This document shows, in pieces, positions 37,437 through 46,565 of a stretch of DNA of 64,000 bases. This DNA is from Bacillota bacterium (GTDB taxonomy: Bacteria; Bacillota; Clostridia; Peptostreptococcales; Anaerovoracaceae): the NCBI GenBank assembly GCA_017459895.1, contig JAFUCA010000002.1, forward strand, positions 62,001 through 126,000, in the 5' to 3' direction. A model generated the notes under the pieces. It was given only the letters and a program-made list of their open reading frames with translations, did not search any database and was not told the origin of the DNA. A program made the position numbers and the translations under genes. The number at the start of each line of letters is the position of its first letter. Position 1 is the first letter of the stretch.

Positions 37437-38691
37437 TGCTCTTTCTCCTTGCCCGGATCATCATGATCAGGAACCCCGTCCCGCCGATCAGGCTGGTCAT
37501 GAAGTTGATGTTGTCCGCATAGTTCACCGCCGTTGCGATATAATAGATGACCAGCATGGTGATGGCTCCCAGCATGGCGGATCCGGGCAGCAGCCACCGG
37601 AAGTCCGGCCCTGTGATCCTGCGCGCCATATGAGGAACGATGAATCCGATGAAACCGATCATTCCGCAGAAGGCGATCACGATGGCCGTCAGTATGGTCA
37701 CCACCGCCACCATCACGTTTCTCGTCAGATCCACCCGAAGGCCCATGATCCTGGCCTCATCCTCCCCGAACACCAGCAGATTCAGCCGGTTCCGCATCAG
37801 CATGATGATCAGAAGTCCCACCGCAACCGGCGCCCCCACCAGCAGCAGGTGCTCCGGAGTGTAGACCCGGGAGAAGGTTCCCATCATCATAAACCGCAGC
37901 TCGTAGGTCTTCGTTCCGTAGGTATCGGTCAGCATCAGCCAGTAGCGGACCAGTCCGATGGCGCCCCCCACCGTCCCGGAGAACATCATCCCCGTCAGGA
38001 TCAATGCCAGAGATGAAATCTTCCCCCGGCCGGCGATCCGTGCGACGGTCACAACGAATGCGACGGCCAGAAGCGCGCCGCCGATGATAAAAAACGCCTC
38101 TTCGTACCGCTGCAGGAGGTTCATCGCCTGCCGCTGGGCGATGATCTGTGCGTAATCCTTGCCCGAGGTATTGTCCACCATGAAGAAAACGACATAGACG
38201 GTTCCCCCCAGCACGCCCCCGGTCTGAACCCCCAGCGTCGTCGGCGATGCCAGCCCGTTGCGCAGGGCTCCCTGATAGACCGCTCCGCTGCTGGCCAGAG
38301 CTGCGCCTACCAGACTCACCGCCGCGAACCGGCAGACGACCAGATCCATGTAATCCGGAGAATCCGCCGAAAGCATCCGGCTGAAATCCTCGATGTTCCC
38401 CCGCAGGGTCTCGGCCCACCAGGCGGCCGACAGATTCACGTTGTTGCTGTCCAGCCCGTTCGGCAGGAAGATGACCAGCAGATACACGATTACAACACCG
38501 GCGGCCATGGCCCACATCACAAACGAGCGGTGATCCATATGCCAGCGGGCTCTGTGCTCATCCGCGAAGACATTTCGTTCCTCTTCTTTGATATGCAGTT
38601 GTATCTTCGGCTCCAGCGCCTGCTTCTGCTTTTTTTTCATAAAAACGGGATGTCCAGCCTTTGCATTAATCTCTTCCGGCGAGAATGGCAT
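37420..38691 (-). CDS. FecCD/BtuC-family permease, subunit 1
   Basis: A 423-residue protein. After a charged N-terminal extension of about 50 residues come the permease helices with LRNGLASPTTLGVQTGGVLG and the cytosolic coupling region IGFIGFIVPHMARRITGPDFR. The N-terminal extension (residues 1-55) is longer than usual. The gene overlaps the binding-protein gene by 26 bp. An exact 13-mer copy falls in the extension. Confidence 0.93.
   Translation of the reverse strand: MPFSPEEINAKAGHPVFMKKKQKQALEPKIQLHIKEEERNVFADEHRARWHMDHRSFVMWAMAAGVVIVYLLVIFLPNGLDSNNVNLSAAWWAETLRGNIEDFSRMLSADSPDYMDLVVCRFAAVSLVGAALASSGAVYQGALRNGLASPTTLGVQTGGVLGGTVYVVFFMVDNTSGKDYAQIIAQRQAMNLLQRYEEAFFIIGGALLAVAFVVTVARIAGRGKISSLALILTGMMFSGTVGGAIGLVRYWLMLTDTYGTKTYELRFMMMGTFSRVYTPEHLLLVGAPVAVGLLIIMLMRNRLNLLVFGEDEARIMGLRVDLTRNVMVAVVTILTAIVIAFCGMIGFIGFIVPHMARRITGPDFRWLLPGSAMLGAITMLVIYYIATAVNYADNINFMTSLIGGTGFLIMMIRARRKSNADWA
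38653..38665 (-). repeat. Dispersed 13-mer, copy 10 (exact)
   Basis: In the region just before the overlap with the binding-protein gene; codes A-K-A-G in the permease N-terminal extension. Confidence 0.85.
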
Positions 38692-40330
38692 CGATCTCGC
38701 CGTCGCTCAGATCGTGACGGTAGAAGGTGCTGTAGAAGGTCCGGATCTCGTTTCGAACATCAGACTCACTGCAGACGCCGGCGATCCGCCATGCCGTCCA
38801 GATGCACTCCAGCACGCTCTCACAGGATCCGTCCGCCCAGCTTCCGACACCGCTGGGATTCACCGCCACCTGATAATCCCCGCGAAGATTGGTCCGAACA
38901 ATGCGGTTTCCCGCGAGGAACCCGTAGTCCGTGACCGACGTACCGCCGCTGGAAGCCGTCACCCGCGGGAACGGTGTCCAGATTCCGCCCGTCGCAGCGG
39001 AGTATTCGATGCATTCTCTGGTATATTCACTGTCGGCGATGATCCACTGGAAGCTTCCGTCCCCCAGATTGTAGGAGGAATTCCGCACAAAAGAATTGTT
39101 ATCGGTCTTTCGCAGCAGGCTCAGACCGTTGCTGACGGAGGGATTGCTCTCCACATTGATGTTCAGCGGAATGATGGCGTAATCTGTCGCCGCTGACATC
39201 TGATAGGACATGGTGTTGTCCGTTACTCCGCCGATGCGCATGTAGTCCGACACCGGCCGTCCTCCTGCCGAGGTGTACGCCACGCCGCTCTCCTGCAGTA
39301 CGCCCGGAATGCTGAAGGTGGCCGACGGATCCCAACCCACCACGTAAAGGCTGAAGCACCGGTCCGCGCTGTTTCCTGCCGCCCGTCCCACCGATGCGGT
39401 GAGATCGGCGCAGTATTCCGCATAGTCGGAGGCCAGCTTTTTCGCGTTGACCCCGCCGCCGGAGGAGCGGTCCCCCAGCATTTTGCCGATGATGGATACG
39501 GCTTTTTCGATGTGCTCCGGCGTATCCAGCGCGGGGATCGACACATACGCGATGCCTGCCTTCTTCAGGCTGGCGATCTGATTGTCGCTGAAGCTGGCCC
39601 CGTTTCCGACGCAGACATCCGGCTTGCTGGCAAGGAGCTCCTTAAAACTGGCGGAATCCATCGGACTCGCGCCCTCTCCGTCCCAGTAGCTGCGGGCTGC
39701 TGCCAGCCCTTCATCGGCGAACACGCTCTGGGCCAGCGGGCTTGCGGTTACGCTGGCGGAGCTTCCCTTCAGAATGTCCTTGCCCCCCAGCATCTGTGTG
39801 ATCACGCCGGCGTTTCCTGCCGCCACGACCGAATTCACGTCCTCCGGCAGATCCACGACGTTTCCGTCATCGTCATAGACCTGCCGCTTGCCGCCCTGAC
39901 CGCCGGACTCACCGCCGCCCCCGGCATTCCCTGACCCCTTGGTGCCCTTTTTGTTTTTGCTGTTTTTGTCGTCTTTTCCCTTGTTGCTGCCGCTCTTATC
40001 CGCCTTATTCCTATTCGATGAGTTGTTGTCATGAACGGTTTTCGGCGCCTGACCGCTGTTCTTTTCTTCTCCGCTGGTCTTCGCCACCTGCTGCTGATTC
40101 TGGGTCTTCGTTGCCTCCGTGGTCTCCTTCTGCGGCAGATTCTCATCCTGATCCGTATTGTCCTCGTCGTTTTCGGCCAGCTTCATCTCCGTATCCAGAT
40201 CCTGCTCCTCCTGCTGCTGATCGTGAATGATCCTGGCTATCACAAGAGACTCCCTGCAGGAAGTCAGGGCTACGGCAACGCACAGAAGCAGGGCAATTGT
40301 CAGCAATAATTTGAGCGGTTGTTTCTTCAT
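38666..40330 (-). CDS. Lipoprotein, Fe-siderophore/cobalamin-type substrate-binding protein
   Basis: A 554-residue protein with a lipobox (VALTSC, Cys about 25). A long charged, Gln/Asn/Gly/Lys-rich linker (residues about 30-150) spans the wall. The binding domain begins RQVYDDDGNVVDLPEDVNSVV, which aligns with class III binding proteins (FecB/BtuF-type), and has the SFKELLASKPDVCVGNG segment. Linker length is unusual: about 120 residues. It feeds the two permeases and ATPase just downstream. The ligand could be a metal chelate, cobamide or tetrapyrrole. Confidence 0.88.
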   Translation of the reverse strand: MKKQPLKLLLTIALLLCVAVALTSCRESLVIARIIHDQQQEEQDLDTEMKLAENDEDNTDQDENLPQKETTEATKTQNQQQVAKTSGEEKNSGQAPKTVHDNNSSNRNKADKSGSNKGKDDKNSKNKKGTKGSGNAGGGGESGGQGGKRQVYDDDGNVVDLPEDVNSVVAAGNAGVITQMLGGKDILKGSSASVTASPLAQSVFADEGLAAARSYWDGEGASPMDSASFKELLASKPDVCVGNGASFSDNQIASLKKAGIAYVSIPALDTPEHIEKAVSIIGKMLGDRSSGGGVNAKKLASDYAEYCADLTASVGRAAGNSADRCFSLYVVGWDPSATFSIPGVLQESGVAYTSAGGRPVSDYMRIGGVTDNTMSYQMSAATDYAIIPLNINVESNPSVSNGLSLLRKTDNNSFVRNSSYNLGDGSFQWIIADSEYTRECIEYSAATGGIWTPFPRVTASSGGTSVTDYGFLAGNRIVRTNLRGDYQVAVNPSGVGSWADGSCESVLECIWTAWRIAGVCSESDVRNEIRTFYSTFYRHDLSDGEIDAILAGRD

Positions 40331-40333
40331 GGT

Positions 40334-43300
40334 TTATTTGATCTTGAGTTTCTTCACCTTACTGTAGGCGCCGTAATAGGTCACCCCGGCAACGGTCCGG
40401 TAGGAACGCATCTTCACATAATAGACCTTTTTCTTCGTCAGGCCCTTGACCGTCAGACCCTTGGCGCTGTATTTCTTCACGATCTTTTTCTTCTTGCCCT
40501 TGGTAAATTTCTTATCCTTGGCCAGGAGAATCTCGTATCCCGTCGCCTGGGCATCCTTCGTCCACGTGACGGTCAGCGTCTTCGTCTTGTTGCTCTTTAT
40601 TTTTTTCAGCTGCGCCTGCTTCGGAAGGATCCGGAAGGTGACCGTCTTCGTTCCGGTGAAGTTTCCCTGTCCCGTCACGATCAGAGATGCCGTTCCGATC
40701 TCTGTATTGTTCTTCCATGAGAGCGAATATTCTTCTCCCCGGAGCATGCTCCGGCCCTGGTAGGTGATGCTGCCCGTCGCCGGAACCGGCTCGATCGCTT
40801 TACCGGTATACACCTGATCGGGCAGCGCCTTCACCTGCGCCTTCGCGATATCCACCGCCTGAATGGTGTACTTCGCCCGCAGGACACCGCCGTATTCCCG
40901 GTAGTTTCCTTCCCCGGTCACCGTCAGCTCATATCTGCCCGGATCGATGGACCGGCTGCGGCTGTAGATCACCTGATAATTCTCCGGAGAAAGCACTTTG
41001 CCGCTGTCCGTCGCCGTCACTATCGGCTGCGGACGGATGTTCGATCCCGTGTACGTCCATGTATCCTGCACCGAAAGATCGCAGACCTCCGAAATTCCGC
41101 GCACCGGGCTCAGCACGACACTGCCGTTTCGCAGCTTCGGGCTGCGCAGCTGCGTAGCATTCGCAAAGGCTGCCGCGTCCTCCTCTGTGAGAACATAGCT
41201 TCCGGTCCCCTCTGCGATCACCTGCTCCTGTCCGCCTTCTGCGCTTACCGTCAGTCTGCCTGTCAGCGGGCCGCTCACCGACAGCCGCATTCCATCCGGC
41301 AGCCGGATCCCGTCCGTTGCGTCAGCGCTCACGCTGCCGCTGCCGCTGACCTGCATGACGGCCTTGCCGGGGAAGGCGATCTCTTCGGTTGCCCGTTCCT
41401 GATAGATCCGGCAGCTGTCACTGAGGAATACCTCGTCGCCGTTCTCGCTGGCCGTGTTGCCGCTGATCACTCCTCCTTCCAGCAGGAACCGTCCCGGGGA
41501 GAGCTTTGTCTTGCTGTCGCTTCCTCCCAGTACATAAACGCCTCCGCCGTGGCCCATCACATTGTCCTTCAGATAACTGCTGACCGCGGCATTGCCTGTA
41601 ATGGCGCCGCCCTTCATAATGAATTCGGTGGCTGCCGCCGATCCGTCATTTGCCACGTAAACGCCGCCGCCATTTCCCATCTCGGCGAAATAGGTCCCGT
41701 GATAGGCACCGTTATTGATCACGGCATTCGTGTTGTACCGGGATCGGGCGGTATTTCCTGTGATGTCCCCGCCCTCCATGAGGAAGGTCCCGGACTGCAC
41801 ATAAACGCCGCCGCCGCACGCGGCGGAATAGGTCTGCCCTCGATCCGTATGGGCATCCAGCGCGGCGAATTCCGTCGTGTTGAGGGTGTTGGAGGCGATG
41901 CTGCCGCTCTTCAGGCTCAGCTCTCCTCCGGTGTACACCCCGGCTCCCGCGAGGACCGCCTGGTTGCCTTCGATGCTGGCTCCGTCGATCACGGTCTTGC
42001 CGAAGCCGGCGACCCCGCCGCCGTACTGCTTCGCGCTGTTTCCTTCGATCCGGAGGCTGCCGCCCAGCTGCAGGTTCGTGCCTTCTTCAGCAAAGATCCC
42101 TCCGCCATAGGAGGCATACGGCTGGTTCCGCACATCTCCGCTGACCCTGTTGCCGGAAATGTTTCCTCCGGTAAGCTCAGCCTTTGCATTCCGCGCAAGA
42201 TAGATGCCGCCGCCCCGGACGGCCAGGTTATCGGTAATGCTGCCGCCGGTCATCTCGAGGCTGCCGCTGCTGTACACCGTACCGAAGACGCTCCTCGATC
42301 CGAAGGCCGCATCGCTTCCTGTGATCTTCCCGCCGGTGATGGTGAGCGCCCCTTCGCTGAAGATCGCCCGCCCCAGGTCTGCGCTGCCGCCCCGGAGCAC
42401 CGCGCCTGTAGCGATGCTCAGATGACCGGAGCTTCCGACGGATGCGATCCTGGCGGAGTCTGCATCCTTCATATCCACTGTGAGATCTGCCAGGGTCAGC
42501 TCTCCCGCAACGTGCAGCAGGCTCGCTTCATTACCGGCCGGGCCTGCCGCCGGATCGGAGAAGGCCGCTGCTGCCTGCAGACCGCTCTCTTCATTTTCTC
42601 CAATGAATTCGATATGTGTGTTCTCCGGAACGGTGACGGATCCTGCCATCGCCAGCTGTCCCGACAGATAGATGACTGCGGGCGTCCCGGACGTCGTTTC
42701 GGTCTCCGATGCCGCCTGAATCAGGCTCCGAAGCTCCGATTCGCTGGACGCGATGCTCTTGCCTTCCCGGCTGACGATCGCAAAGGAGGCGGTCTCTTCT
42801 CCCCGGAAGTTGCCCTTGCCGGTGATCCGGATGCCCGCCGTTCCCTGCTCCACGTTATCCGAACAGGAAACATCGAAGTCCTCTCCGGGGGTCAGCGTCG
42901 TGCCTCCCACTGTGATCTCCACCGCCGGTTCGATAGGTTCTCCCGTATACAGCCGGTCCCTGATGGGAGCGATGTCCGCATCCGCGATGTCCCTCGGCGT
43001 GATCCGGAAGGTCTTTTCGATCATGCCGTCGTAATCACCCATACCCAGGATCCGGATCCTGGCGGGCTCTGTCTCTGTACTGACATCGGTATTGTTGAAA
43101 TAGGCGAGCTGATAGTCCCGGTCCTTTTCGAGGATCTGCCCGTGCCAGCTCACCTCCACCTCCGGACAGAGGGGCTGTCCCGTGTAGACCATCTCCGGCG
43201 GCTCCTCCGCGGAGGCCTCTGTGAAATCCAGATAGGTGCTCTGGGCGGCTTCTCCCGTAACGATCTTCCCGCCCCGCAGGTTGAAGCTCTGTTTACCCTG

Positions 43301-45121
43301 CGGATCCGTCAGCGCCCGGACATCGGAGATCAGGATCTCATAATCCCTTCCCACGCCTACGGTGGTCCCGGTCTCTTCCGACAGAGATTCCAGGCAGATC
43401 TCCGATCCGGTCAGGGGTGCCTGGATGTACGCTGTCACCCCTTCCGGAAGGGTTAGCCTTCCGATCTGCAGAGGCGTTTTCCCCGCCGCAGGATCTCCCA
43501 GGTAGAGTTCTCCCGGATTGGCAGTATAGTTCATGCTTCTCGCCATGATATTGTAGCTGGAATCATCCGCGTTCACCCACACATCCGGTCCGCGTCCGCC
43601 GGCGGTGTTGCCGGTAATGCTGCCCCCCGCAAGATAGGCCTGTCCCGGTTCGTCTCCGCCCCGGACGGCGACGCCGCCGCCGCTGCCGGCCTTATTGCCG
43701 CCGCCGGCTCCGGTATTTGACTCATTCGATGTGATGGTGCCGCCGGTCATCGTGAAGATACCTTCATTAAAGATGCCTCCCCCCTGACCGTATACATCGG
43801 TATTGCTCACATCCGAGCTGACGGCTCTGTTGCCTTCTATGCGGCCGCCGGTCATCTCCAGCGTTCCGCTGTTGTAGATCCCGCCGCCGTTATTCGTGTG
43901 ATAGTTTGTATGGTTTTGCAGTCCGGCCGCTGCTGCTTCCTGCTTATCGAACTCATTGATGTTGCCGGTGATCTGCGCGCCGCTGTCCAGGCGCAGGCTT
44001 GCCTTCTCCTGGGAAATATAGATGCCGCCGCCATTCGCGTAGGAGCGGTTTCCTTCGATCCGGCCCTCCTGCAGCTCGGCCTGGCAATTCGTCACGCCAT
44101 TCAGAAGAATGCCGCCTCCGCCGCCTCTGGCCAGGTTATCACAGATCGCGCCGCCGCTCATCCGGAAGCTCGCGTTGTTGTAAACGCACAGTCCGCCGCC
44201 TTCCGCGCCGTACATGGACTGGGCGCTTCCGGTCTCTTTGTTCTCCCGGATCGTCCCTCCGTTCATATCAAAGCTCGCCGGGGAGGCAGCGCCGCCGCCT
44301 TCCAGATAGACGCCGATTCCCGTATCGGAATATACGGAGGTGTTGCCGTAAATATCCGCGCCGTCGTTCATCTCCAGGTGTCCCTGGCAGTAGATGCCGA
44401 TGCCGTTCAGCCGGGCGCCGTTCTGCTTCAGCGACTTATTGCCTCTGACCGCGGAACCGGCGTTCATGATCAGGCTTCCCTGAACTTTCGTCTGACGGTC
44501 ATAGCCGACACAGATGCCGACGCCGGTGATGGTACTGCTGGTGCTGACGGAGATGTTCTCTACCGCAGCGCCGTCATTCATCACGACGCTGCCCAGGGTG
44601 TAGATCCCCAGGCCGCCTCTGGTTGTCAGCTTCGATCCCGTGATGCTGGTCTGCTCCAGAGCCAGATCGCCGGTCGCCGCCACACCGATGCAGCGCACGC
44701 CCTTTGCAGCCTCCGCCGTATCAATGGTCAGATTCCGGATCGAAAGCATCCCGGCAACCTCCACCAGTGCGGGAACCTTTTCCGCCGTCACGACTGCTGA
44801 GGTCGCTGCCCACCCGCTGTCCGCCGTGAGGGCGATCCGATCCGTTCCCCCGGAAAGCTCCGCGTAGGTTCCTTCCCGTGAGTTCACAGGCTGCCCCGCC
44901 GGCATGGCGATGGACTGCGTCAGAACGATCCTCGTGGGATGGGATGCATCGGTGGATGCCTGCGCCATCGCTTCCGTCAGCTGCTGCGGGGTCGAAACCT
45001 CAACGATATTGTCCTCTGCGGCTGCCGCTGTGGCAGACGCCATGATTGCCGCGATTCCCAGAATGGCCAGCAGCACGGCCGGCCGCAGGAATCGGCGCTC
45101 TCTTCTCTGTCCCTGTCTCAT
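40334..45121 (-). CDS. Giant secreted beta-helix adhesin with Ig-like and Fn3 domains
   Basis: A protein of 1595 residues; I start it at ATG 45121 (AGGAAAG 6 bp upstream). Signal peptide FLRPAVLLAILGIAAIMASA. Two right-handed parallel beta-helix regions (about residues 60-570 and 830-1310) are built from units like MTGGTITSN, NGGGIYNSGTLEM. After each comes an Ig-like YTG-P-x-VEVS module (bacterial MBG-like), and the C-terminus is an Fn3-like lysine-rich domain. No sortase motif or transmembrane anchor is seen. It probably binds host or plant glycans or acts as a polysaccharide lyase; no catalytic residues are assigned. It precedes the importer lipoprotein by 3 bp. Confidence 0.85.
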   Translation of the reverse strand: MRQGQRRERRFLRPAVLLAILGIAAIMASATAAAAEDNIVEVSTPQQLTEAMAQASTDASHPTRIVLTQSIAMPAGQPVNSREGTYAELSGGTDRIALTADSGWAATSAVVTAEKVPALVEVAGMLSIRNLTIDTAEAAKGVRCIGVAATGDLALEQTSITGSKLTTRGGLGIYTLGSVVMNDGAAVENISVSTSSTITGVGICVGYDRQTKVQGSLIMNAGSAVRGNKSLKQNGARLNGIGIYCQGHLEMNDGADIYGNTSVYSDTGIGVYLEGGGAASPASFDMNGGTIRENKETGSAQSMYGAEGGGLCVYNNASFRMSGGAICDNLARGGGGGILLNGVTNCQAELQEGRIEGNRSYANGGGIYISQEKASLRLDSGAQITGNINEFDKQEAAAAGLQNHTNYHTNNGGGIYNSGTLEMTGGRIEGNRAVSSDVSNTDVYGQGGGIFNEGIFTMTGGTITSNESNTGAGGGNKAGSGGGVAVRGGDEPGQAYLAGGSITGNTAGGRGPDVWVNADDSSYNIMARSMNYTANPGELYLGDPAAGKTPLQIGRLTLPEGVTAYIQAPLTGSEICLESLSEETGTTVGVGRDYEILISDVRALTDPQGKQSFNLRGGKIVTGEAAQSTYLDFTEASAEEPPEMVYTGQPLCPEVEVSWHGQILEKDRDYQLAYFNNTDVSTETEPARIRILGMGDYDGMIEKTFRITPRDIADADIAPIRDRLYTGEPIEPAVEITVGGTTLTPGEDFDVSCSDNVEQGTAGIRITGKGNFRGEETASFAIVSREGKSIASSESELRSLIQAASETETTSGTPAVIYLSGQLAMAGSVTVPENTHIEFIGENEESGLQAAAAFSDPAAGPAGNEASLLHVAGELTLADLTVDMKDADSARIASVGSSGHLSIATGAVLRGGSADLGRAIFSEGALTITGGKITGSDAAFGSRSVFGTVYSSGSLEMTGGSITDNLAVRGGGIYLARNAKAELTGGNISGNRVSGDVRNQPYASYGGGIFAEEGTNLQLGGSLRIEGNSAKQYGGGVAGFGKTVIDGASIEGNQAVLAGAGVYTGGELSLKSGSIASNTLNTTEFAALDAHTDRGQTYSAACGGGVYVQSGTFLMEGGDITGNTARSRYNTNAVINNGAYHGTYFAEMGNGGGVYVANDGSAAATEFIMKGGAITGNAAVSSYLKDNVMGHGGGVYVLGGSDSKTKLSPGRFLLEGGVISGNTASENGDEVFLSDSCRIYQERATEEIAFPGKAVMQVSGSGSVSADATDGIRLPDGMRLSVSGPLTGRLTVSAEGGQEQVIAEGTGSYVLTEEDAAAFANATQLRSPKLRNGSVVLSPVRGISEVCDLSVQDTWTYTGSNIRPQPIVTATDSGKVLSPENYQVIYSRSRSIDPGRYELTVTGEGNYREYGGVLRAKYTIQAVDIAKAQVKALPDQVYTGKAIEPVPATGSITYQGRSMLRGEEYSLSWKNNTEIGTASLIVTGQGNFTGTKTVTFRILPKQAQLKKIKSNKTKTLTVTWTKDAQATGYEILLAKDKKFTKGKKKKIVKKYSAKGLTVKGLTKKKVYYVKMRSYRTVAGVTYYGAYSKVKKLKIK
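42178..42189 (-). repeat. Dispersed motif, 12-of-13 variant
   Basis: ATGCAAAGGCTG followed by A, inside the beta-helix gene; codes A-K-A-E. Confidence 0.7.
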
Positions 45122-45138
45122 GTGATTCTTTCCTGTTA

Positions 45139-46422
45139 TCAAACTCTCTCAAAGCCCCACTGTCCGAAATCCATTTCCATAAACAGCTCCACAAACCGGG
45201 CCGCTTCCTCCGGATGCAGCGCCGTCCGCGGTATGGTCAGGGCGTGACGGATGGGTGCTCCGTACACCGTGTGCTCTTCATCGATGGCAAATCCAGCCTT
45301 TGCATAGGTATCGGCCAGGGCCGGATCCCCCAGATTCATGACCGCCGGAAGTTCCGCAAAATCCCTGCCGGAGGCCTTCGCGGAGGTGTAATAGGCAAAT
45401 TCGTAGTCCGGTCGTTTGCCACTTCGCAGGAAGAAGGGCTTCTCGTGCTCCATCCCCTGGTGGCCTGGATGCTCCATCAGCTTCTTCGCAAGGCCCGGGC
45501 TGACCTCATCGACCAGCAGCATGGCCATCACCGCCCGGTAGCCGCCGGGATCTCCGTAGGGGTCGTGATGGCTGAACACCGTCTCCGGCGCCAGCATGCG
45601 CTCCTGCCAGTTATCTGCAGTGATGCCGCTGCCGGTGATGACCATCCGGTTGCCCGCCCAGATCCGCATCTGTTCGCAGGACTCCGGCGGGAGCATGCTC
45701 CGCAGGATCGCATCGTCCGCGCTGATCAAGACATCACAAGGATCCCCGTCCAGACAGTCGCGGATCAGGTTGACGGATCCTCCCGGAACCGCTGCGGCCG
45801 GAAGCTCCGGATGAAGCTCATTCCACCGCCGCACTGCTTCCCGGACAGCTCCCATGGCGACCCCTGCGTGCAGGATGTGCAGCCGGTGCGGCGCCAGCTC
45901 CGTCAGGTAACGGTCCTCCATCGCGTCCTTTTCTCTGCGGGTATCCGTCACCTTCTGCGCCAGGATCCCCAGGAAGTTGCGGAGCATAATGCTCTGGGCG
46001 TGGGTATGCTCCTCTCCATAGAACTTCGTCACCATCTCCGGTGTCATTCGGAGCATGTACTCGTCCGTATCCAGCTGCGGGAAACCCCTGCCGCGGAATT
46101 TGAATTTCTTCGGCTTCGGGGCGCGGCTCTTTGTCATCTCGGACAGCGCCGGGATCTCCCCCATCAGCATCCCCGGCTCATGGGGTTTCGGCATGTTATA
46201 TACATCCGGTCGCGGCTGCAGCTCGTCCAGAGGTGTCCCCCTGAGGCACATGGCGAAAACGCCGTTTTTGATGTCGGGCCCGGGATTTCCCAGGTCCCTC
46301 GGGGTCTTGACGACGATCTCGGGGTCCATCGCGTCCAGCAGCGCCAGAAGCTCGTCCTCCGGGATGTTCTGAAAGAGCGTCGTGCTCTTCAGTTCCGCCA
46401 GATAGGGTTCGTATTTACTCAT
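45139..46422 (-). CDS. Cytosolic ModA/WtpA-like domain fused to a degenerate CRP-like domain
   Basis: A 427-residue protein without signal peptide. Residues 10-35 (LKSTTLFQNIPEDELLALLD) match the opening of cyclic-nucleotide-binding domains. From about residue 195 a molybdate/tungstate-type binding protein begins (ILHAGVAMGAVREAVRRW), with GGSVNLIRDCLDG, DVLISADDAILRSM and HHDPYGDPGGYRAVMAMLLV typical of ModA/WtpA. These binding proteins normally sit outside the cell, so this is more likely an internal sensor or store of molybdate or tungstate. An exact 13-mer copy lies near the C-terminus. The gene is 17 bp upstream of the beta-helix gene. Confidence 0.7.
   Translation of the reverse strand: MSKYEPYLAELKSTTLFQNIPEDELLALLDAMDPEIVVKTPRDLGNPGPDIKNGVFAMCLRGTPLDELQPRPDVYNMPKPHEPGMLMGEIPALSEMTKSRAPKPKKFKFRGRGFPQLDTDEYMLRMTPEMVTKFYGEEHTHAQSIMLRNFLGILAQKVTDTRREKDAMEDRYLTELAPHRLHILHAGVAMGAVREAVRRWNELHPELPAAAVPGGSVNLIRDCLDGDPCDVLISADDAILRSMLPPESCEQMRIWAGNRMVITGSGITADNWQERMLAPETVFSHHDPYGDPGGYRAVMAMLLVDEVSPGLAKKLMEHPGHQGMEHEKPFFLRSGKRPDYEFAYYTSAKASGRDFAELPAVMNLGDPALADTYAKAGFAIDEEHTVYGAPIRHALTIPRTALHPEEAARFVELFMEMDFGQWGFERV
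45293..45305 (-). repeat. Dispersed 13-mer, copy 11 (exact)
   Basis: Inside the ModA-like gene; codes A-K-A-G. Confidence 0.85.
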
Positions 46423-46458
46423 CTCTGTCCCTCCGGTTTTTCATCGAATTTGCGAAAC

Positions 46459-46503
46459 ATTATACCAATAACACAACAAAAAAACCGTTGTTAAACCAAC
46501 GGT
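46459..46503 (-). promoter_or_regulatory. Leader of the ModA-like gene: -10 box and hairpin
   Basis: Minus-strand TATAAT at 46459-46464 without a good -35. Upstream, a 7-bp stem ACCGTTG/CAACGGT (46484-46503) is followed on the minus strand by seven T, like an intrinsic terminator. It may block read-through into the gene from the right. Confidence 0.55.
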
Positions 46504-46565
46504 GCGGCCTGCCATTTCTCAGCCTGGTTCTTGCGCCAGAGCGGCTAAAGGTGTAAGGTTAAGGC

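Noticed and set aside
41549..43456. Plus-strand frame of about 635 codons opposite the beta-helix gene
   Set aside because: No domain or ribosome binding site; the minus-strand beta-helix repeats are clear.
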